From Linyphia triangularis (Eukaryota > Arthropoda > Arachnida > Araneae > Linyphiidae), in assembly GCA_963978545.1 (NCBI GenBank), contig OZ021722.1, positions 106,665,442-106,729,441 on the forward strand: 64,000 bases of DNA. The letters are read 5' to 3'. This document shows positions 49,216 through 60,333 of the stretch, piece by piece. Both the position numbers and the translations under genes were made by a program. How positions within the stretch are numbered: position 1 is the first letter of the stretch; the number at the start of each line of letters is the position of its first letter. The notes beneath the pieces are model-generated. The model was given only the letters and a program-made list of their open reading frames with translations. It was not told where the DNA came from and did not search any database.

Positions 49216-49230
49216 GTTTCATAATTTCGA

Positions 49231-50271
49231 ATGCCTATTACTAGAGGAATGATGGAAGACCAAATGAAGCAACTGATGGAAATGATTGCTGGAATGAAGG
49301 CCCAACAAGAGTCCGCCGCAGCCGAAATAAAAGCCGGTCAAGCACGCCAAGAATCAACGAACGCTGAACTCGTCGCTACGATTGCCGCCGGTCAAGCCCG
49401 TCAAGAAACGACAAATGCCGAACTCGCCGCCGCAATTGCCTCCAGTCAAGAAGCGACATCAGACATTAAAGCTTTACAAGAAGCAACATCATCGGATATT
49501 AAAGCTTTAACCGCCAAACAAGAATCGACTTCTGCGTCCGTTGCCGGATTTATAGAGCGCACGGAAAATGTCCTTCAGTCAATGAAGGCCGATATTTCGG
49601 ATGTCAAAGAGGATCTTAAGACAGTGAGAAATGAAGTTGAAGAAAAAGTTTCCATCGTGCAAGAAAAAGTTTCCACCATGGAAGAAAAAGTTTCCACCTT
49701 AAAGGAAGAGCAAGACAAATTCATTGACGTTGTAGAAGAAAGGCTGCGAAAAATGGAAACACGTGAAGCTGTGGCCATAGCGTCACCTAATTGGGATAAC
49801 GCTTCCATCCCCTTTATGGCGCCGCCCTCTATCATCAAAGTAGCCACTTTTGATGGGAGGTCGTCTTGGCGCGTTTATCAAACACAATTTGAAATGATTG
49901 CTTCTGCGAATAGTTGGGACGATACTTCGAAAGTATTCCATCTCGCAGCATCTCTTCGAGGTGAAGCTGCTGACATTTTACAGACACTTCCTGAAGAGAA
50001 GCGGGGAGAATTCGTGGCGCTGGCAAGTGCGTTGGAGTTAAGGTTTGGGGAGCAGCATCTAAAGGATTACAACAGACTGCAATTGAAAGTGAGACAGCAG
50101 AAGGCCAATGAAACTCTTCAAGAATTGGCATCGGATGTAGAAAGACTGTCGCTCCTCGCTTTCCCAGACTGTCCCTCGGACGAGATAATCTGTCTCTTCA
50201 GTATTTCGTGGATGCCATCAAAGATCCCGACATACAGCAAGCTACCAAGATGTCAGACAGCAAAGATCTGA
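49231..50271 (+). pseudogene. gag polyprotein, frameshifted near its end
   Basis: The frame of 346 codons begins at ATG 49231. Residues 15-110 form an Ala/Glu/Gln-rich coiled-coil region with repeats like AGQARQETTNAELAAAI. A capsid-like stretch follows (VATFDGRSSWRVYQTQFEMI, then LRGEAADILQTLP), as in Ty3/gypsy gag. Near 50190-50200 the frame shifts: the family-like continuation SLQYFVDAIKDPDIQQATKM lies one frame over, and is itself stopped by a TAA at 50370. The product would be particle-forming, but this copy is broken. Confidence 0.85.
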
Positions 50272-50372
50272 AGTCCACCCTCGTCTATGCCATGAGAGTA
50301 GAAGCAGCACAGCAAGTTTCTAGAAAAGATCGGTGTTTCGTACGTGGAACATTGACAGACGATTCCTTTTAA

Positions 50373-51119
50373 CTTGTCACGAAGAAGTTTCAAGAACTGG
50401 AAAGCAAAATTGATAGAATGATGAGAAGCTATCCCGGAGCCAGGGATCGAAAGACAAGAGTCATTTGCTGGCACTGCAAACGGGAAGGGCATCTACGACG
50501 TAACTGCATTGATTTGAAAAAGAGAAGGGATAACACTACCACGGAATCTCAACAACTGAATCTAAGAAGATGCCATCTCGCAGGGCAGAAGCTGCAATGT
50601 AGAACAGGTGAAGCCCCGACCAGTCGTTTCCACGTTTCATCCCGTCAAGGAGGAAACCAGGGTTTATTCGTGAAGGGGAAGATCAACGGAACTCCATGTC
50701 GTCTAATCGTCGATTCGGGAGCGAACGTAACGATCGTAAGGACGGACGTGGCTCATCGCCTGAACAGCCGACTCCTCTACACAGCGCCCTCTGTTTCGCT
50801 ACAAACTGTGTCTGGTGGTAATATCTCTGTGCATGGGAAATTGGAAGTGGACATTGCCTTTGGATTTAACACCTACAAGCACACCGTTTATGTTGCCGAA
50901 ATTATAGATACATGCATTCTCGGACTAGACTTTTTGAAGAATAATGGAATTACGCTGAATTTTGAGAAAAGCAAGCTGCAAACATGGAGAGGCGAAGTTC
51001 CTTTGCACGATCTAGACATGAAAGAGCTGTGCGTATATCGGATTATGGCTCATGAAGACAATGTCATAGAGAATGCTGAAGAGTCCACATCTATGAAAAG
51101 TACCTCTTCAGCCCCGTAA
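50373..51119 (+). pseudogene. gag zinc knuckle and aspartic protease
   Basis: After the TAA at 50370 the same frame continues. CWHCKREGHLRRNC is a CCHC zinc knuckle that binds RNA. Downstream, LIVDSGANVTIVR carries the catalytic DSG of a retroviral-type aspartic protease, followed by GKLEVDIAFG and ILGLDFLKNNGITL with the conserved ILG of the second half of the fold. The frame ends at 51119, before any reverse transcriptase. Confidence 0.85.
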
Positions 51120-51470
51120 AGAGAACCGAAGAAAGCAACTTGGATGAAACCCTCTCAGGAAGTGGTTCGTGTGGGAATGGACAAAGTTAGTGAAGAGGGA
51201 ATCGACATCCGTGTTCCTATTTCAAGAATCGAACGGAGGTCCCGGGATCTATCAGCTGCACCCGCGGATGATTCCGACGCAATCACAGAAAAGCTTACTG
51301 AAGATGATGTTCGGTTGAATGGGAATGGGAACGCTCTTTCCGGAAGTTCATGTCCGGAGAGCAGACGACGTTCATCTAAAACGGAGTTCAAATCTGGAAC
51401 ACGGGCGTTCTCTTATCAACAACCAATCTCAAAATCATGTAACCAGCATGATGGGGATCAGAAACTTTCA
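51120..51470 (+). other. Deletion junction region of the gypsy-like element
   Basis: Where reverse transcriptase, RNase H and the integrase core should lie, only about 350 bases remain. The open frame here (from 51144) has no polymerase motif such as YxDD. It is probably linker sequence joined by the deletion. Confidence 0.6.
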
Positions 51471-51901
51471 CCGCTTCTGTTGACATATGGGAGTGCACTG
51501 GATTTTCTTTATCTCGAAAGATGTTTGGAAGATACCTTAGGCTCCCCTGCAACCTCCTCTTTGGACGACCACCGGACACTCCTTCCTCGCCTGTCCAGTA
51601 TCTAGATGATCTCCAGGCACGTTTGGAAGCCGTACATCGGTTCGCCAGAGAGAGAAACAACATCATGACGGAGCGCATGAAGATCCGGTACTATGCCAAG
51701 GCCATGGACCATTCATTCCAGGATGGTGACAAGGTGTGGTAATGGAATCCTAAACGTCGGAAAGGACTCTTCCCTAAGCTCCAGACGAACTGGGAAGGGC
51801 CGTATGTGGTCCTTAAGAAGATCAATGACGTCGTGGTAAGGATTCAACGGACACCCTCCTGTAAACCTAGAGTTGTACATTACAATAGGTTAGCCCCATA
51901 A
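51470..51901 (+). pseudogene. C-terminal end of an integrase
   Basis: Read across frames, LLTYGSA and then LRLPCNLLFGRPPDTP resemble the end of the gypsy integrase core. Next come QARLEAVHRFARERNN and the GDKVW of the GPY/F domain, with a TAA at 51740 directly after GDKVW. The frame continues beyond with KLQTNWEGPYVVLKKI and ends PRVVHYNRLAP at 51899-51901. The catalytic D,D-35-E residues are lost. Confidence 0.82.
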
Positions 51902-51965
51902 TATGGTAGACGTGATTGAATGACCTTTCCTCTTAAGGACTTCACTGCCCGGGACGTGCAGTCTT

Positions 51966-51979
51966 TAAAAAGGGGGAAA
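51966..51979 (+). promoter_or_regulatory. Polypurine tract
   Basis: TAAAAAGGGGGAAA stands directly before the 3' LTR, the expected place for plus-strand priming. Confidence 0.8.
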
Positions 51980-52415
51980 TGTTGCACAAATTGTCTGTAT
52001 ATAGTCTAAATAGTGATGTATTATTTTAAAATTCTATTGTAATTTATTTTTATCTTATTTTATTTATTAACAGCGAATACAGGTTAGAAAAAGGTGGCAA
52101 CACCTAAAGCAATCGAGAAATTTCGAGATGCTTCTTTTCCGACGAATTGGCTGGAAATTTCGCGAATGTGCTCTCGCGCCAAGTATAAATAAGACTGGAG
52201 ATCGGGAAGGTTTCAGATTGACTTCGATGTGAGCTAGCTGATCGCTTTGTTTACCTACTAGAGTGAACTTGTATATTCGCTGTATTGGAAGTTGTTCTTA
52301 CTGAAGCTTGAGGGTGATTAAACTGCTGTCTGTGAATAAATTTTGTGCCTTTGAAGAGTGAATAAATAGTAGTTTTTATTTTAAAAACTGTGCCTCAGCG
52401 GAAAAATTCATAACA
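51980..52415 (+). repeat. 3' LTR of the gypsy-like element
   Basis: 436 bases, from TGTTGCACAAATTGTC to GGAAAAATTCATAACA, paired with 48758-49198. It is followed by ATAT. Confidence 0.93.
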
Positions 52416-52759
52416 ATATCTTGTTTTTCTCAACAGTTTTGTTTTTGTGTGACTTCTATTGTTAATAAGGATTTTTTATTGAATTGATGCCTTTGATTTG
52501 CCTTCCGCCCTTCAATATTCTAAGTGCTTCTGTACCAATATTTCTTTGGCGTTTCTTTTATGGTTTTTGTTTGAACGATAATTGTTCTTGTTTTATTTAA
52601 CGGTTGCGGTTAAAGGCCAATATTTCTTTTTGGTTTTTGTGTTAATTCTTTTCTTTATTATGAATTTTTCAGGCGTAGCCCCTAACGGCTGTATTTTATC
52701 GGTGTGTCTACACATCGGGAAAAGTTGTGGAAATTAGATAAAACTTCCCGTCAAATCAG

Positions 52760-53530
52760 GGAATTTTTTAGAATTCCTCAATGCTGTGGCAATCATGGTC
52801 ATGAATTCTTATTATTCGAGATTGAAAATATTTTTCACTTGTTTAATTGTTGTACGTGCAAAATGTGCCCTTGGGGGAGGGGGGGGATAATGTTAAATTA
52901 TCTGGTTGAAGGCATATAAATGGTATACGAAAGTGTCAGTAATATTTTTCAATAAGCGCAGTGTCTTCAGTTGATCGAGTATGTGCAACGTGGTCTCTTA
53001 TTTGGTTTTTTAGATAACAATAGTTTTGTGTGAATGTTAATTATGAATTTTATGACTTTAAATTCTATTGTTAATTATGATTTCTTTTTATTCAAGTGTG
53101 AAAATCTTTTTCTATTGTTGAATTGTTATACGTGCAAAATTTGTCTGTGTGTGTGGGGGGGGGGGAATAATGCTAAACTCTCTGGTAACAGTTAAAGAAA
53201 ACATATAAATGGTTTTCAAATTTGTCATTAATATTTTTTGATCGAGGTAGTGCAAATGGGGTCTCTTATTTTGTTTTTTAGATTACAATGGTTTTTGTGT
53301 GAATGTTATTTATGAATTTTTATTATTCAAGAGCAAAAATCTTTTTCACATGCATTGTTCTTTTGTGTAAATTCTATTGTTAATTATGATTTCTTTTTAT
53401 GCAAGTGTGAAAATGATTTTCTATTGTTGTTTAAATGTGCATAATTGGCCCTTGGGGGGCGGGGGGATATTTCAAAATTATCTGGTAACAGTTAAAGGCA
53501 TATGAATGGCATTTTGATACATTCAACATA
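52760..53530 (+). repeat. Three tandem units of about 290 bases with G-runs
   Basis: Each unit includes AAAATCTTTTTC-like sequence, an ATTGT...GTGCAAAAT phrase, a G-run (about 52873, 53156 and 53454), then CTCTGGTAACAGTTAAAG. The units are diverged. Partial unit sequence, such as CTATTGTTAATTATGA, extends outside this range. Confidence 0.7.
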
Positions 53531-54468
53531 GGCAAGCTGCAACATCAAAAAACTTTTTTTTTTTCAGAAAAAAAATTCCTGTTTCACAAACCACCACCAC
53601 GACTTCAGCTGCTTCAAATACACCTCTTTGGTTTTGCTGAAGAAGAATTTTTGTTTACAAATGCCTTCCGTAATGTCACTCAATTGTTGGCAATACGACC
53701 AGTTCAAACCGTCAAAAATCGCCAATGGGGACACATACTGCTTTTGTTCCACTTTTCAAATTTATCAAACTGCGGGACTTATTTTTTCTTCTTTATTTCA
53801 GTATTTATCGTTTGTTGAAATCTAAAACCAGCTGAACAGCTATTGTTTTTATTTTTGTTATGTCATAAATTAACGTTTTCTAAATCCATTAGGAGTTTTT
53901 TTTTGTTTTTTTTTTAATTCAACAACAATTGTTTTATTTTCAGATGAGGGATTGTCTTGAGTTCATTGTATTGCTAACGGTGTCTATTAGTTTAGATTTT
54001 GTAAGTTAAAGTTTTATGGAGATTCACACTAAAATGTTTAATTTTTTGTCGATTTTTCGTTTTCACTTTATTCGGAGCTAAAAATCTCATACACTTGCGA
54101 TTGGTTACTTTCTAACATTTGATTTTGTTTTGTTGTTCTATTGTTAACGGTTTTTGTTTGTGTAGGCATTTAGTTAGCAATCCACTTTCAATTTTGATCG
54201 GCAAATGCTTTTTATTGATTTATTTGTGGATGGGTGTACTATTTAAAAAAAAACTAAAATTTCGCCATTTTTGCGATAATACGGGGGGAGCTAGAGAGAA
54301 AATCTGCTTGTGTTAAAAATGTCACAGTTCTCTTTGCACCAGTTAAAGAGATACGTTAGTGACAACACACCGGTTCCTTACTTTTTTTTTTAATATGGAA
54401 AGATTCGAAACTAAAGTAATACAGCTGACAACTAATTTGCTACGATTTACTAAAACGACTGCATGTCA
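53531..54468. other. Non-coding AT-rich stretch
   Basis: No gene is supported. Two overlapping short frames at 53564-53825 are on opposite strands and have no motif. Confidence 0.45.
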
Positions 54469-55355
54469 TCTATATAAATAAAACTGACTTTCTGTCACAC
54501 GGATTTGGGGACCGTTTCACGTAAAAACTACCTAACGGATTAGGATGAAATTTGGTATATCGCTTATTTAAACGACCAGGAGTAAAATAGGCGATATATT
54601 TTTAATTTTAATTGAGTTTTAAAATTTCCGAAATAATTTTTTTTGGTGTTTTTAAGCAGACACAATTTAGTATTTCCTGAATGGCAACTGAATGACAATC
54701 TTCGTTTGGTTTGTTTTGAAAATCGCAAATGATATTCTACATTCACAATGCCTAGAAAAAAACGCCCATCATTAAGCAAAATCGACAAAAAAGTTTTTCA
54801 AAAACGTTTAAAGAGGAACGAATTACAAAATGACAACCAAGAAGCTTCGACTTCGCGGCAGCCGGACATTTCCCCAGAGGACAGATTAGCGTCGCAACGG
54901 CGACGCCAGGAGTCTGTAAGGAGTAGAGAAACATCAGAGAGGCGTGCCGTTCGTTTAGAAGCCGATCGGCTAAGACATGCCGAACTAAACGAACAAAGAA
55001 TGAATTTACAATGGGGTGATAAACTTTTATATTACTTTTATTTAGTACCAAAAACTGAGTTTATCCGTCAACGACGGGCCACGCAGCTAGCATGTATTAT
55101 TACAGTGAAAGTGAGTAGTTCTTGTAGGATCTTGTCAATGTGGGGGCCCTGTTATTGAGTAACGGTTAAAGTCACCAATTCAGGAGTGAATCACAGGAAT
55201 TGCGTTAAAAATCCCCAGCTATTCTATTTCTTTGGTGTTATTAATACGCAGCCAAGGTATGGACTCGTCGAGAAGGGGGCGAAGCCCCTTTTGGAGCGTT
55301 CGGGGGTTGGCGAGCGTTAGCGAGCAGGGGGCGGATTCACTTTGCATAGCTCAGG
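54469..55355 (+). mobile_element. Helitron-like fragment with 5' end
   Basis: It begins TCTATATAAATAAAACTG after an A, the usual Helitron 5' end and insertion context, and continues ACTTTCTGTCACACGG. At 54748-55158 a frame starts MPRKKRPSLSK and contains RRQESVRSRETSERRAVRLE and LEADRLRHAELNEQRM. This resembles the Arg/Glu-rich N-terminus of arthropod Helitron Rep-helicase proteins, but the Rep (HUH) and helicase domains are absent. GC-rich sequence near 55272-55338 (GGGGGCGAAGCCCC) may be part of its 3' hairpin. No clean CTAG end was found. Confidence 0.65.
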
Positions 55356-55368
55356 TACCTCAAACATA

Positions 55369-55656
55369 GGGCACCGATAGCCCTGCGGTAGAGTATCGAG
55401 CTCGTAACCGGAGGGTTGTGGGTTCCGTCCGCCAAATATCGGTGTGTACCTAATGGGGGCTGGTGCACATTGAATCTGTCGTGGCCTCAATGTCCTCTCG
55501 TTGGTGTGGTGGGGTCGGAGAGAGGGGTTTACACTAGAAGATTTCGATCTCGTATTCTTCTAGATGCTCAAAATTACGAGACGTATTTGGCTGTGTTAAG
55601 CACTTTATAAGTGGCAGAAATAGACAGTCGGTAGTTCCAAAACAAAAACAAAACAA
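55369..55656 (+). mobile_element. tRNA-derived SINE, family 4, full length
   Basis: The head starts GGCACCGATAGCCCTGCGGT and has a GGTTCCGTCC box B-like segment. The body is about 200 bases and the tail is A-rich (CCAAAACAAAAACAAAACAA). An exact 13-base duplication TACCTCAAACATA flanks it (55356-55368 and 55657-55669). Confidence 0.88.
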
Positions 55657-55886
55657 TACCTCAAACATATCTATTATTTTCTACAGTTCAAATATTGTTA
55701 TTTATTAATCTAAATAGAATTTTAAAAGAGAAAGTTAAATTAAGGTACCAATATACATTGGAATACACAACTTTTTCATACAATAACAAATGCAATTTAT
55801 TTGGAACTAGCAGTGGGGCCTCGCGCTGCTGGGGTCACGTTGAAAGACACAGAAGTTTACATTTAAGAAAAAGTGGAACAGATGTA

Positions 55887-56120
55887 TACTAAACTTCAAC
55901 TTAACTAGACATCACTTAGACGGTAGATCGTCACAGTGCTCATAGGTATTTAATCCATTTTGGCGGAGTGAAGACATAATTCTAGCCAAACCTTTTGTTC
56001 TCTATAGGGTTGTGGTTTGGCGAACATTATGCTTTCACGCCGCCAAAATGGATTAAATACCTATGAGCACTGTGTCGATCTATCGTCTAAGTGATGTCTA
56101 GTTAAGTTGAAGTTTAGTAT
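55887..56120. mobile_element. Hairpin MITE, copy 3
   Basis: It has the same TACTAAACTTCAACTTAACT ends and hairpin as the copies at 21579 and 23651, and TA lies on each side. It has a small deletion in the left arm near the centre. Confidence 0.9.
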
Positions 56121-57244
56121 AGTATTGGGCGTTTGGCGATTTTTTTCATTTAACGATCAGAAAAGTCAAAAACTCGGTAACTAAAAGAAAATTAAAACAT
56201 AAATAATAATAAAATGAAGTTAAAATATAAATATTAAGGGTTCTCTAAATATTTATTAAGAGATCTTAATATTACGATCCTGCTTTAGGCGGTTACCAGT
56301 TGGCCCCAAACTTAATTGTTTAAATGGCGCAAAATGTATCGCCAATTCTAAATATAGAAATTATAAATTATTTGAAAGTTGTAAGTTTGGATTACTTAGG
56401 TCTTCAATTTGGCGATTTTTATCTGGTACTCGGCTAACAGATTAGTACCAACTTAAGTTAAAATATAAAAAATAAAAATTGAAAATAAAAAACGTTGCTA
56501 GAAACCTCATTTATCTGTGAAAAAACACCAAATAAAATCGCGCCAAAGAAATGTTTTATACAACATCTAAATCAAAAAAGTTTTGTATTCTTTAATTTTT
56601 TTTATTTTTTTTTTTACACAAAGGAAAAAGAAGTTTTTAACTTCATAATAACGACCAAAATAAACAACAAGAAAATGAAATACTACGCTTCTGGTGTAAA
56701 TTGCAAAACAGTCTAGTGTAAATAGTAAAATACGTTATGTACAAAAAATGTATTGAAATATTAAATAATATGGAGCTTGGATATACAGTACAAAAACACT
56801 ATACTAAAAATAAAAACAATCAAAAGATGGATTTTTGATATTCTGGATAAGGGAAGATAATAAATATTTACTTGGAAATAAAAAGTAATATTAGCAAATG
56901 TCGAAATTATTTGAAAGTTTTCGGGGAATTTCAATATTACGTACAATTACGTTTTCAAACGGCACCGAGTGTCGTTTTACAGTAAATAAATGGAAAATTA
57001 TATTAATATTCGAACCTCTGATAGGATAGACGATTGTAATACATAAAAATATTTCGAAAAATAAGAGGAACACATTAAAAAAACTTTTGGTTTTATTCTG
57101 ATGTAATAAAAAAATATCGTTGTCATTCCACAATTTTTTTTTTTTTTTCGTGTCATTAAATTTTAAAGAAAGCAACATTTAATCGAATTTCAAAGTTGTT
57201 CTCTACAATCTCCATGTACTAAAGCTCATATGTAATAAATTTCG
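56121..57244. other. AT-rich stretch with one diverged repeat
   Basis: At about 56225-56460 phrases such as GGTTACCAGTTGG, TAGAAATTATAAAT and AGTACCAA match the MITE-like element near 7690. No gene is supported. Confidence 0.4.
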
Positions 57245-57260
57245 CACCTCTAGGTGAAAG

Positions 57261-58424
57261 GTTGGTTCCACACTTTCAAAGTTTAGATATTCAAAAATAT
57301 GTCATTAAAAGGATTTTTCAAAATTCCTATTATTTCATGAGTTATAGCCGTTTTAGTGACGTGGCATCGGTTCCGGTCCGACCGCTACAAGTTAACAAAA
57401 GACGGTAGGCGTTCCCGAGTCCCTACTTATGTCATTAATGAGCATTTTGAAGTAGAGGAAGGATTCTTATATGGAGCAGGAATCGCCGATTAAAAATATG
57501 TAAGTATTCTGTACCATTCTATAAGTAAAATTGTCGAAAACTTGTCTCAAAACTTTGAACGCGCTTTTCTCGGAACTACTTTTTTCGAGCTGGCGGTAAG
57601 GATATCTCGAGTTCTAATGAACTGATTTTCTTCAAATTTGGAGAGGATGTTCTCTATACATCGCTTCATCTCGTGAACCCTGCCCAAAACTATAACTTCT
57701 CATTTAGTATTTTTAAAAAATTCGGAATTGTTAAAAAAATATGAAAAAAATAAAAAAAAAATTTCAAACTGCCGCCATTTAAATTTTTTTTTTTTTTTTT
57801 TTTAACTTATCCAAGGGTTATACGATAGCGGCATCTATAATAATTAAGAATCCGTCTGTTTTTTATGTTTCAGATCACCAGGAGGGTTGGAATAATGCAC
57901 GCCAGGACACCCTCTTTTTTTTTTGACCCCCCCCCCCCCCCACTTTGACTGCTCATAACTTTGTCAATTTTAATTTTTTTTTTTTTTTTAATAATTTTTT
58001 TTATGTAATAATAAGACATCAATAAACAAATGATAAAAAAATTGATGGTAAAAATATTTTTTGTTTCCTTTGTACAGCGCTTCAAAAACCAGGCAAAATT
58101 CATGCCTCTACAGTAGAATACTCCCTTAATGTTCCTGCCAAAAAGGCTGCACTTACTCCAATCCAAAATTGCCGATCGTCAACTGAGGCTGCATTGTGAT
58201 CACATTTTTGTAATACTAATGATGATTTTAATTATTTGGTTGGTTGGTTGGTTGTTTTCAGATTATCTGGCGCCGTCAGCAACACGAGGGCTATAATGCG
58301 CCGAAGCATTCGTCATTAGACAAGCCAACATACATTTACAAACACCCATGCCTAACACGGGACTCGAACCCGCAACCTCGCGGTCTAGAAGCTAGCACGC
58401 TAACCACTATACCGTTTGGTCGGC
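57261..58424 (-). mobile_element. SINE insertion with 1 kb of transduced 3' flank
   Basis: An exact 16-base repeat, CACCTCTAGGTGAAAG, lies at 57245-57260 and 58425-58440. The right copy begins directly at the 5' end of a full-length family 1 SINE (- strand). The left copy lies about 980 bases beyond the SINE's own tail, so the duplicated unit includes the SINE plus downstream DNA. On the - strand the unit ends GGAACCAAC, like the AACC tail of this family. It contains long T and C runs (57788-57803, 57928-57941). Confidence 0.75.
58240..58424 (-). mobile_element. tRNA-derived SINE, family 1, full length
   Basis: The head starts GCCGACCAAACGG at 58424, box B is GGTTCGAGTCC, and the tail is four or more AACC units near 58235. 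No target duplication directly encloses it; its right-hand duplication pairs with 57245-57260 (see the larger unit). Confidence 0.9.
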
Positions 58425-58440
58425 CACCTCTAGGTGAAAG

Positions 58441-58650
58441 ACTGTGGATTTGTAAAAGATTCAGATGTACAGACAACTTACTTTTATATATAAATTTTAA
58501 TTTCAAGTAATGCTGCAGTATTAGTAAGCCACCAGTAAAATGTTAAGAAATGGAAAATAAATTCCTCTCTAGACAGTGTGAATGCATAGATTGATATTTT
58601 TAATAACATTTTACAAAAGAGTAAATGACTTAGTTAATTATTCGATTAAA
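58441..58650. other. Short non-coding spacer
   Basis: No feature recognised. Confidence 0.5.
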
Positions 58651-60022
58651 CAGGGGTCTCAGACCTGCGCCAAATACAAAAATCTGCTCTAAGCTGCTCC
58701 AAATGCTTTATTTTAGCCATATTTGCGCCAAAACGCGATTTTTTTTTCTTGTTTTGCCGGCCGAAATTTGATATTGTTCGCAGCTGAAATATCGCTATTG
58801 TTGAGAAATATTCCTGGTTATTCGGCGCTAACGCTGATATTTACGATGGTGCGGTGTTCGTGTTCTCCAAGTGCTATGATGATTTGCGACGCTAATGCTG
58901 ACATTATTGTCAAGTTTTACGTTGTTGTGACGGTCATTTTCGTCGATTCTTTCATCGATATAATAGCTCTGTAGCATTGAGTATTTCTCCAGTTAATTCG
59001 ACGCTATTGCTGATATTTTCGTTAGTATGATGATAATTATTGCCGAGTGCTGGGATTTCGCAATATCCGAAATTGGCCCCGATATTACTGAGAAAATGTC
59101 GATGATTTGCGACGCTAATGCAGATATTATTGCAAATTATTGTGATGGTCATTTTCGTCGAGTCTTTCACTGATATATTAGAGCTGTTGTTGAGAATTGC
59201 TCCGGTTTATTCGGGCAAATTGCTGATATTTTTGTAGGTGTCACGGTCATTTTCGAAGAGTGCTGCGCTTTTGTTAACGTCCGATATTACCGAATCTTGC
59301 GTAAACATTACCAAGAAAATGTCAATATTACCGACATTTGTGCCGATATTTACGTTTTATACGTTACGCTAATATTATACGTTATATACGTTTTATATTA
59401 TACGTTTTATACGTTACGCTAATATTTACGCAAGTGTGGTAGTCATTTTGGCTGAAGTTTACACTATTGTAATAGCAGCTATTGCCGAGATTTGTGACGC
59501 TGTTTGGTGACTTAAAAAAATACGATATTACTGGGATTTTAGGCGGATATTACCCAGATTGTGATGGTATGGTGGGTGCTATCCCGATATTTACATTGGT
59601 GTTATATTCGTTTTCGCCACGGCCCATGATAATGTAATAGCAGCTATTGCCGAGATTTGCGACGCCGATTTAGCGACATTCGTCTCGGGTAATTCTGCTT
59701 CAAAATTTGTGGTTTTTTTATTTCCCCAAAATTAAATTTTTTTCCCCAAATTTTTATTTCCTACAAAATTTATTTTTCTGCTACAATTCTTTTTTTTTTC
59801 CTTTTTTTTCCCCTAGTTTTTTTTTTTTTTTTTTTTTTTTTGCAAAAGTTTCTTTTACATGTTACAAAGGACATTTTTCCTGCTATTAAACTTATTTTTA
59901 CCTGCTCCGAAAGTCATTTTTCCTGCTCCTAAACTTAATTTTACCTGCTCCAAAAATCATTTTTCCTGCTCCAAAACTTGATTTTACCTGCTCCAAATCT
60001 TTCTGAGTGAGTGGGAGCCCTG
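58651..60022. mobile_element. CAGGG-ended element with GATATT-rich body
   Basis: The left end is CAGGGGTCTCAGACC, the right end GTGGGAGCCCTG. ATTAAA stands on both sides (58645-58650 and 60023-60028). The body is a degenerate repeat of phrases like GCTAATGCTGATATT and GCCGAGATTTGCGACGC. Near the right end CCTGCTCCAAA recurs five or so times (59880-60000). A related body lies at 13390-13960. There is no intact coding region. Confidence 0.65.
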
Positions 60023-60333
60023 ATTAAATTGTGTTAAATATATAAGTATAGTCCAGACAAAATTTCGGAAACTAAAACAATGCCCACCACATGCATGTAT
60101 TGTGATTCAAAGGAATGTAACATTTACCATAACTAATAAGATTTTGAAATGCTGTTGAAGTATTTTACAAGTTCATCATTCTACTTTAAATTAGTGAAAT
60201 TTCATTTATTATTTAACAAAGTGTAAAAAATGCCATAAAAAAAAAATCTTGAAAAACTAAGTTGCACGGCAAAATTACAGTAAATATTGCTATATAACTT
60301 TTTGGAGGTGTCCATATTTTATATGTATATACT
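60023..60333. other. Non-coding spacer
   Basis: AT-rich; no feature recognised. Confidence 0.5.

Larger units (their letters stand above)
48758..52415 (+). mobile_element. Ty3/gypsy-like LTR retrotransposon, internally deleted
   Basis: The two LTRs, the primer-binding site, the purine tract and ATAT target duplications (48754-48757 and 52416-52419) bound an element of 3658 bases. Inside are gag, a zinc knuckle and protease, then the end of an integrase. Reverse transcriptase, RNase H and most of the integrase are missing, so the copy cannot move alone. Confidence 0.93.

Noticed and set aside
54748..55158. A host gene encoding a charged coiled-coil protein
   Set aside because: The start and the Arg/Glu-rich repeats match Helitron protein N-termini, and the frame sits just inside a Helitron 5' end.
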